DNA of 6,833 nt from Spirochaetales bacterium (GTDB lineage Bacteria; Spirochaetota; Spirochaetia; SZUA-6; DRHE01). The stretch is taken from contig JAFGFV010000409.1 of NCBI GenBank assembly GCA_016930895.1, positions 1-6,833 of the forward strand, read 5' to 3'. Both the position numbers and the translations under genes were made by a program. Below the pieces are notes generated by a model that searched no databases, was not told the origin of the DNA, and saw nothing but the letters and a program-made list of their open reading frames with translations. Positions 5,800 to 6,833 of the stretch are shown piece after piece (the first letter of the stretch is position 1; each line of letters begins with the position of its first letter).

Positions 5800-6833
5800 A
5801 TGACTATGACTATGCATGAGAGATGGAACGTACGGGGAGCGCTGGCCGCGATCGCGGCGCTGGTCTTCCTGCTGTCCGCAGCCGGGCTGGCCGCATCTCC
5901 GGAACCGGAGGTCGCCCCCGCGGAACAGGACTTCACGATCGGAGCGTTCTACACGACCCTGGAGACCGGTTACTTTTTCCAGGGGGTCCGCTACCAGTGC
6001 TTCGACCGCTCCCACCAGCGGGTCCTCACCCAGATGGCCCAGGAGGAGGGTTTCGGCCTGGAGACATACGACCTGAGCGTCGACCTCGGCATTTCGACCG
6101 GCAGTCTCGCCGGGCTCGCGGGTCAGGAGGTGTCCGGTGCGATCGTGTGCCAGGCCCAGCCGCTCGCTCTCGGTCGCTTCCTGCGCGAGCTGCGTGAGGA
6201 GGATATCCCGGTGGTTCTGCACGGGATACGCAACCCGCAGGAGCTGCCGGCTCCCTACGTGGACCATGACGGGCTGACCACGGGACGCAAGCTCGGAAAC
6301 GCCACGGCCACCCACTTTGAGGCGAGCTTTCCCGGGGAGAAGCCCCGGGTGCTGATCGCCAACACCCGCACCATCGAGCGCAACCGCAAGCTCGAAGAGG
6401 GATTCATCATCGGGTTCCGAGAGATACTCCCGGAGGCCGAGTTCCAGGAGGTGCGGGACGACCAAGGGTCGGTCCTGAACGCTCAGGAGATGGCCACCCT
6501 CGCCCTGATCGAGCACCCGGAAGCCAATGTCTTCGTCGGCACGAGCGATTTCCGTACCACCGGGATCATGCATGCCCTCCGCTCCCGGGGCCGCGGCACC
6601 CCGGAGACCGAGGTGGTGGCCAGCATCGGCGGCTCTGAGGAGGCAATGCGGGCGCTCCTGGACCCGAACAGCGCCTGGAAAGTCCAGGCCGGCCTCGCCG
6701 TCGGCGACATGGCCCGGGAGGGCTACAACCTGCTGCGGGAGATGATGCGCGGATCCCGCCCAGGTGAGAGCGACATCGAGATGCTGGTCAAGGCCGAGAT
6801 CCTGGTAGTCCCGAGCTTCGAGGAGGTAGCCGC
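5800..6833 (+). CDS. Periplasmic sugar-type substrate-binding protein (Peripla_BP_4-like; 3' end cut)
   Basis: There are 344 codons before the window ends. Residues 1-32 look like a Sec signal peptide: Arg-containing start, hydrophobic ALAAIAALVFLLSAAGLA (14-31), with cleavage probable near AAS (31-33). The mature part follows the RbsB/LacI-type periplasmic fold: first strand FTIGAFYTTLETGYFFQG (45-62), VSGAIVCQAQ (111-120), DIPVVL (135-140), the hinge-side TIERNRKLEEGFIIGF (191-206), NVFVGTSDFRTTGIMHAL (243-260), EVVASIGGSEEAM (271-283) and the late AGLAVGDMAREGYNLL (297-312). It should bind a small ligand in the periplasm and deliver it to an ABC transporter or sensor, but neither is visible here. 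The mature protein has two cysteines, C67 and C117. AAGGAGG (5786-5792) lies 7 nt before the ATG at 5800; two more in-frame ATGs follow at 5806 and 5812. It lies 17 nt after the rhodanese. Family fairly sure; ligand unknown. Confidence 0.85.
   Translation, partial: MTMTMHERWNVRGALAAIAALVFLLSAAGLAASPEPEVAPAEQDFTIGAFYTTLETGYFFQGVRYQCFDRSHQRVLTQMAQEEGFGLETYDLSVDLGISTGSLAGLAGQEVSGAIVCQAQPLALGRFLRELREEDIPVVLHGIRNPQELPAPYVDHDGLTTGRKLGNATATHFEASFPGEKPRVLIANTRTIERNRKLEEGFIIGFREILPEAEFQEVRDDQGSVLNAQEMATLALIEHPEANVFVGTSDFRTTGIMHALRSRGRGTPETEVVASIGGSEEAMRALLDPNSAWKVQAGLAVGDMAREGYNLLREMMRGSRPGESDIEMLVKAEILVVPSFEEVA

Noticed and set aside
5800..5814. Repeated ATGACT with three in-frame ATG codons at the start of the binding-protein gene.
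   Set aside because: A short chance repeat; the ribosome binding site at normal spacing picks the first ATG and no further repeat units exist.
5695..6573. A 292-codon minus-strand open frame opposite the binding-protein gene.
   Set aside because: The plus frame has a ribosome binding site, a signal peptide and recognisable binding-protein blocks; the minus frame has none of these.

Overview
This is a G+C-rich bacterial window (roughly two-thirds G+C by eye, with G/C strongly preferred at third codon positions). A UbiB-type kinase-like protein, a PilZ protein with a membrane anchor, FtsH and -24/-12 promoter-like elements all point to a proteobacterium. A gammaproteobacterium of the Ectothiorhodospiraceae/Thioalkalivibrio kind is my guess, but nothing here fixes the genus. 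No rRNA, tRNA, CRISPR array, insertion sequence or phage gene was seen, and it looks like chromosomal DNA.

Layout: (1) Bases 1-846, minus strand, hold most of a membrane-anchored YcgR-like PilZ (c-di-GMP receptor) gene whose 3' end lies off the left edge. (2) A 208-bp divergent intergenic region (847-1054) follows. (3) Bases 1055-2815, plus strand, encode a complete AarF/UbiB protein. (4) A 77-bp gap (2816-2892) holds hairpins, a promoter-like element and a ribosome binding site. (5) Bases 2893 to the right edge hold a tightly packed plus-strand cluster: ftsH, a DJ-1/PfpI-family gene (4-nt overlap), a single-domain rhodanese (5-nt gap) and a sugar-type periplasmic binding protein (17-nt gap, cut by the window end).

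The main observation is regulatory. Three sites each match 11 of the 12 fixed positions of the sigma-54 (RpoN) consensus TGGCACG-N4-TTGCW. One points at the PilZ gene, one at ubiB and one at the ftsH cluster, and all lie in the only two sizeable intergenic gaps. Those before the PilZ gene and ftsH have nearly the same geometry: the -12 C is 24-25 nt from the start codon, with a Shine-Dalgarno sequence in between. A rough calculation with equal base frequencies predicts far fewer than one such match in the whole window on both strands. This suggests a local sigma-54 regulon linking c-di-GMP sensing, a membrane-associated UbiB-like ATPase and a membrane and protein quality-control operon.

The operon's possible logic (inference): FtsH extracts and degrades damaged membrane and cytosolic proteins. 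The PfpI-like protein and the rhodanese handle carbonyl/thiol or sulfane-sulfur chemistry. The secreted binding protein may feed a transporter or a sensor encoded beyond the right edge.
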